A DNA stretch of 64,000 nucleotides, taken from Adiantum capillus-veneris. Its lineage: Eukaryota; Streptophyta; Polypodiopsida; Polypodiales; Pteridaceae. Position 1 is the stretch's first letter. Every line of letters begins with the position of its first letter. Below are positions 58,970 through 64,000 of the stretch, piece after piece. The position numbers and the translations under genes are program-made. The stretch lies in contig CM043943.1 of NCBI GenBank assembly GCA_014529385.2, positions 96,994,355 through 97,058,354 on the forward strand, read 5' to 3'. The notes under the pieces are model-generated. The model was not told where the DNA came from. It did not search any database and saw nothing but the letters and a program-made list of their open reading frames with translations.

Positions 58970-61020
58970 CAAAACATCGAGATCAGAAACCCTTGAGTTG
59001 ATTACTCAAGACCCAGCTCTTGCATAGCATAGTGGTTTGAATTGCATTGATCTTCAAAGCATGGTAGAGCCAACCACAGCTATGCATAGACACGATTGTT
59101 CAACCCATGCACACAGTTGTCGTGGAGTACGCCATCTAGGAGGGGTGGAAGGGCACTAAGTAATAAGTAATTAAGGGCAATGTTTGAAGAGGGAGGAAAA
59201 AGTTCGATGTTAACATGTGAATTTTTGCAAAATTACCTAATAATGCCCTTATAATTCATCATCAAGGGAAAATTCACTGATAATATCTTCCCGATGCGTG
59301 TAAATAGTGTATATACTATCTGAAAATCATCAAAAAATAGTCGTTTTTGGATATTTTTCATCGTTTTTATTAATAATGAGACTTAAAAATAGAAAAATCT
59401 AGCAAAAAACGATAAAGCTGTGTTTTTCAATGGATTTTCTTAATTATTAGATTTTTACTTTACTTTTTTATAGCATTTTGTTATTTTCTTTGATTTTTCA
59501 ATAAATAGGTCAAAAATTAATAAATAGCAAGGAAGCTCAGATGGAAAAACGAAAGACACGATGATGATCAGAAAGACAAGGTGGACAAGCACAAAAAAAT
59601 TCAATGAAATCAGAAGATGGAAGCGGGAAGTCTAAATTAGGCGGCCAGGCCTACTTTTGCAAAATTCTTGCAGAATGAGCTACAGGAATCCGATCAAGAA
59701 AATTTTTGAGTCTAACATAGATTTTACGGCCTAGTAGGACTAACGAGGGATTTTGGGGAAAATCGGTTCGGGAAGTCCGGGTATAGATATCCAAGATAGG
59801 CTAAAACCACCTCATTTCCACTTGTGGCCTTTGTAGAGAGAGCTTTTCGACCTCTTTCGGGCGTGTTTTTCGGAGTCTACAGTTGCCCGTTTTCAGCACC
59901 GTCTCACACGAGACATGAGGGATAAGTTCTTTACTCGTCAATGATCCATTTTGTACGGCCGGTAGCTAGTCTAAACCCCTAGAAAAAACCCTAGAAACCG
60001 AGCAGTGCACGAAGACCTACGACCAAAAACTAACCATAGCGGCCTGTCTGCTCGATCAAATCAGATGGGATTTGAACTGTAGCATGCCCTAACATAATAG
60101 AACCTTTCTATATCATCAGTTGACCATTTGGCAGGGGTCAAGGGGGTCCCTAGTAGAAAAGCTAGGTTTTTCGCAAACGCCAAAATTCCGATCTGACTCC
60201 ACAGACAGCTTGCCTACGAGGTTCATATACAATGTATATGATTGGTTTAGTAAAATCAATCAAGCAAAGCCCTCGAAAATCATATTATGGCTTGAAGGCT
60301 ACAAAGCTTCAAATTCGATATACGGGGTCAAACTGACTCCAAATGAGCCAGAATTGGATGAGCAGGTTCATGACTATGTTGCGGACAAGTCCAAAGCCTC
60401 AAAATTGACTAACCAACACAACAGGCAGTGTAGTCACAGAAATTGGTGATTTCAGAGTCGCCAAATCACAAAGTGATGCCGGAAAGAACAAACTTGACCA
60501 AATTCAATTAGGACTTGTTTTAGGTGTAAAGAATGTGTCTAGGTCAAAAGTTGTAAGTTTTGCAAAAAAATTGTGACTGCTATAAATAATCACGATTATT
60601 TACTTTTGCACTATTTTTTCTTGGAAATTGTATCATCACCTCACGTATCATGTGTACACACCCATTACATGCCAAAAATCAAGTATGAGCCAAAATGAGC
60701 ACCTATAACTCGGAAAATTACTAGAAAACGCAAAGAAGTCTTTGCAAGCCAATTTTTGGGTTATGGACAACATTTCTTGATCCAAATCATCTCATATCAC
60801 ATACACACGGTCTATACACTGCCTAGAACCACATTGTGCCAAAAAATGTTGAAATTGGTAGGAATGTTAATAATCGCGATTATTTACTTTCTAGCCAAAA
60901 TGAAGGAATTTTGATATTTTGCCATCATACATCCAATGTACATGATGTATTAAACCCACTAGCCAAGTTTGACCCACTTTGGAGCTCAGAGTCTCAAATT
61001 TCCACTATATCTATTGTAGA
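58970..61020 (+). other. R2 non-coding stretch
   Basis: No credible coding sequence. It holds near-palindromes TAAATAATCACGATTATTTA (about 60582) and TTAATAATCGCGATTATTTA (about 60867). Confidence 0.6.
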
Positions 61021-61029
61021 CAAAACCTG

Positions 61030-62920
61030 AATCAAAATAAGCAGAAGAATCTGCACAAGAGCAACAAAAAGAGAAAGAAGCTGAGCCTAAACAAGAGAAA
61101 GTAGCCAAAGCTACACAGGAGCTTGAACAGCAAAAGGCAGATGAATCTGCACAACAAGAAACAAGTATTGCACAAGAGCAGACAACAAAATCCAAGCCAA
61201 CACCTTCTACCTCCACACAGCAAGAAACAGTCGAGGCATCCACAAAGCCTCAGGATGACAAAGCAAAAGAAGGCCAACCACAACCTCAAGGGCAAGAAGA
61301 TCCAGCAGCCACAACGCAGTCGAGAGACACACAAGAAGTTGCAGAAACATCCACCCAGTTGGAACGACAAGAAGACTGGAAGTCTAATGATGAGGTAATC
61401 TTGCAAGTCAACGAATATGCAAGGCAAATGCAGGATATGACGGAAAGACTCTGATTAGCAGCACAAAGGCTAAAGAACTAGAGATGTTGATTGACGCTCT
61501 CCAAGGAGAGTTAGAAGACAGATTAAATGTCATCATCGATCTTTAGAGGCAAGCACAAGACATGGAAGCTGAAGCTGAACAACATCAGCTAGCAAGAGAT
61601 AGACAGCAGAAGGAGATGGAAGAGTTAGGTGACCTACTTACAAAGCTGTCAGATGCATGTAAAGACAAGGATGAACAGCTGAGAGAAGTTACAAACGAAC
61701 TTCTAACAACAACCCTGTCAGCTCAAAAAATTCAAGTGCAGTTGGATGTCGCGAATGCTTCTTTACAATATTCCGAACAAAGAATAAATGATCATGCAAT
61801 TTTCTTGCGGCAAATACGAGAGAATCTAGCCGTAGACTTGATCAAAGGGACAAATGAAGTGTACACATTAGAGAAAAAGAACAGGGACCTTGAGCTAGAG
61901 TTAAAGATGGAGAAATCTCAGCGCAGGGACCTGGCTTTGATGCGGGTCCAAAGAGAAGAAGAATTGCTAAAAGAAATAACCGAGCTTAAAAGAGTTAACC
62001 AATTGTTGAGAGACGGAAAGACGGAAATGCAAGAAGAGGTTGGCACTTTGGAGCAGCTTCAAGTAGATATACCCTAAGTGTCATTTACTGAATTGGAGAC
62101 ACAGTCCACAACACAGTTGAGTGGTGAGGAAGATTTTCAGGTAAACATTACAGATGAAGACACAGTGCCCATGGTCCAGCTCTCAAAGGCTGAAGAAAAT
62201 GCATTGAAAGAAAAGATTACACAAGAGGTGGATGAGTAGTGGAAGGTAGCGATGGATTGGGAGTTGAGATTTTTTCATTCCTTCAAAGTTACACAACTCA
62301 CTCCGCCAGTCCCTGCCATACCCTCTCATAAAAGTGGAATTACTACAGGTAAAAGAAAGTCTTTACGCAGACATGCAAGTCGACGGCATAGATAAAGACC
62401 ATTTGAAGTGGAGGTTGAGCTGGTTGAACAAAAATCCAAGATACTTGATTTTGTTCACAAGAGTACATGTGGCCTTGCAAAGAGATCCAACCTTCTGTCC
62501 TGTACCAAGAGTAAGGACTTGGCAAGCACATGAGGCACTAACAAAGAAGCGGCCAACCTGGCTAAACTATCCGAGATTTCCAGCTCCAGAAAAGGGACTG
62601 GCCACATAGGAATACATGGTGAAAACCCTAAAGGGTGCCATGTCATTCTTCAAGAGTCTACATGATCTATCCTTTGCAATGTGATATAAAATCTACAAAA
62701 TGCTTCTCACTTGCATCGAAGTATTCAATGAGCCAGAGCAATCAGGCGCCCCTTGGATGTCATTCCTCGAGGGTAATAAAGGTTTGTGCTATGATCTCAG
62801 TGGCCAACCTTCCGAAGAAGTCCTCTATGACTTCTATGCCATATGCATGTTTCTACCTTCACACAATATGCTGGCATTCAAGGAATCATTCTACACGGAA
62901 TTCTTCACTTGGTGAATGAA
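61030..62920 (+). pseudogene. R2 extra 3' ORF region, coiled coil
   Basis: A Gln/Glu/Lys-rich segment (61030-61400) leads into a long heptad-like coiled coil (61562-62077; VQLDVANASLQYSEQRINDH). A globular part (62334-62920; HLKWRLSWLNKNPRY, GAPWMSFLEGNKGLCYDL) follows. It corresponds in place and character to the G3 extra ORF (25717-27811). Its role is not known; env-like position only, no signal peptide or membrane segment seen. Broken. Confidence 0.65.
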
Positions 62921-63138
62921 GATATTTGCACCAATGATCAGCAACCTCACATCAAGGTTTGTAGGCTACTCAGCGATGGAGATGAAGATTTGAGTAACCA
63001 TGCAGTTTCTGCAAGTGCCAAATAAAGAGAGGAAAATCAGATACCAAAAGGCACTGAATGCGCTTAAAGACCGCCTCGCTAGCCGCCAGCCCAAAGACTA
63101 TTTCAGCCCATAAAGCTGTGTCAAGGGACGACACAGGC

Positions 63139-63152
63139 GAGGAGGGGGGGAA
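63139..63152 (+). promoter_or_regulatory. R2 polypurine tract
   Basis: GAGGAGGGGGGGAA immediately before the LTR start TGTTAG, the expected plus-strand priming site. Confidence 0.85.
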
Positions 63153-64000
63153 TGTTAGTAGCAAGCTAACAGGGATACCATTTTTTGAAGTTCTCATTGT
63201 AAAACACTTATTATTTTGATAAATTGAGAATATTGTAACTCCTATTCTCTCGGATAAACTCTATAATTAATGAGCCGGGGCTACGAGCTTCCAGATTGTA
63301 TCATCCTGTCATTACCCATCTTTGATAGAACTCCCAGATTATTAGTTTTGACCACCAAAAACCTTGGCTAAGGTATAAAAGCCAATTTTTGTAAGTTATT
63401 TTTAAGTTTTGGATAATGAGATACACAGCGTGAGATAACGGCGCTCACTCCTCTCCTTCTCGCGCTTCCTACTCCCTCCCCAGTTGTCACATTGCAATTG
63501 CATTTGTTGCATTGCAACCGTAGGTAAGAGCTCTACGCATTGACGTAAGCAGTCACGGAGTTTCGTAGCTTTTGGTGTCGTTGACCTGCGGCCTAATTTC
63601 ATCATAACTAAGAATTTACACTTTCAAATCAAAAACTAAGCATAGGCGGGGTATTGGGGCATCATTGCTAAGCATTTAGATGCATTTTGGGTCAAAAACG
63701 ACTAGGTCAAAAATCCACTGCTGTTAATAATTGCGATTTTAAAACTTGACCTAAAGTGGGGTATGAGACCATAAGTATGTGTGCTTAGGTCTTATAAACA
63801 TAGCCTAGAAGTTTTGTTACGTTTGGATATCATTTGATGCTGTAACGGATGTGATTTGTTTGCCGATGAGCGATTGACTTTTGGTAATTTCAGTCACTTG
63901 AGTGTAGCTTGAGTTAGATGCGAGTTGTTAGTTGTTTTTTGAGAGATTGAAAACCTCATGTAGCCTCTATGCACTAGTCGAGTCACCTTTATCCCCCATG
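63153..64000 (+). repeat. R2 3' LTR (848 bp visible, continues past the window)
   Basis: Starts TGTTAGTAGCAAGCTAAC. It aligns in reverse complement with 22249-22583 and then 857-1300 of R1, skipping T1 exactly. About 75 bp more is expected beyond the window, judging from R1 (782-856). Confidence 0.87.

Larger units (their letters stand above)
49370..63152 (+). mobile_element. R2: heavily broken Ty3/gypsy element, interior
   Basis: The order is gag (about 49400-52030), protease, RT, RNase H, integrase (to about 57240), a second aspartic-protease-like domain (about 58070-58430), a non-coding stretch, and a coiled-coil ORF region (about 61030-62920). A purine tract then precedes the 3' LTR. A single gypsy RNase H is present, with no plant-type second copy, unlike T1 and T2. 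The leader continues left of T2 (36641-37088). It is an old fossil, probably a dozen or more breaks. Confidence 0.85.

Overview
This is plant repeat DNA: nested LTR retrotransposons of several lineages plus two large multi-gene DNA transposons. A land-plant host is suggested by an initiator-Met tRNA primer site (TGGTATCAGAGC), by Ty3/gypsy elements of the Tat/Athila side with a second plant-type RNase H, by long AT-rich LTRs and by short introns of about 63-80 bp. A non-seed plant with a large genome (fern or lycophyte) is a guess that the sequence cannot prove. I see no convincing ordinary host gene, tRNA or rRNA.

Left nest (1-22.6 kb). The 5' LTR of a minus-strand gypsy element (R1; pieces 782-1300 and 22249-22583, body running off the left edge) was split by a 21-kb minus-strand Tat-type element, T1 (1301-22248, 4-bp duplication ACGT). 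T1 was itself hit twice. A 2.4-kb TRIM-like element lies in its 3' LTR (1579-3962). A 9.9-kb DNA transposon, DT1 (10227-20142), lies at the start of its gag.

DT1 is the most exciting part of the window. It has imperfect inverted ends starting GGGGAATTTTGAGGTCA, a TA target duplication, and four intron-bearing genes laid out as A> <B C> <D. D is a DDE transposase with a RAG1-like arrangement of motifs. B encodes an unmistakable histone H3 fold with an H3-like N-terminal tail (ARTKKTARK), joined in the same gene to a Ulp1-type (C48) SUMO-protease domain. A and C are unrecognised. A and D start just inside the ends and point inward; B and C diverge from a central 1.2-kb control region with a 185-bp direct repeat carrying TATA boxes. 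B, C and D carry a few disabling changes in this copy; A is open.

Middle (22.6-36.6 kb). About 2.5 kb without recognisable genes is followed by the 3' half of a minus-strand gypsy element, G3 (integrase, an extra 3' coiled-coil ORF and a 395-bp LTR). Next is a second, different DNA transposon region, DT2 (about 29.25-36.1 kb). It holds a DDE transposase C-terminal half, an FCP1/SCP-like HAD phosphatase gene flanked by inverted repeats, and a nuclear coiled-coil/RING-H2 gene with a minisatellite in its intron. The 3' end of a Ty1/copia element closes this part.

Right nest (36.6-64 kb). A plus-strand gypsy element, R2, of the same LTR family as R1 and heavily broken, ends in a 3' LTR at 63153. 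Its leader was split by a young, nearly whole 12.3-kb Tat element, T2 (37089-49369), with 2.65-kb LTRs. T2's leader encodes two pairs of paralogous small proteins ahead of gag-pol.

A theme links the two DNA transposons: both travel with eukaryotic regulatory domains (histone H3, SUMO protease, RING-H2, CTD-type phosphatase) beside a transposase.
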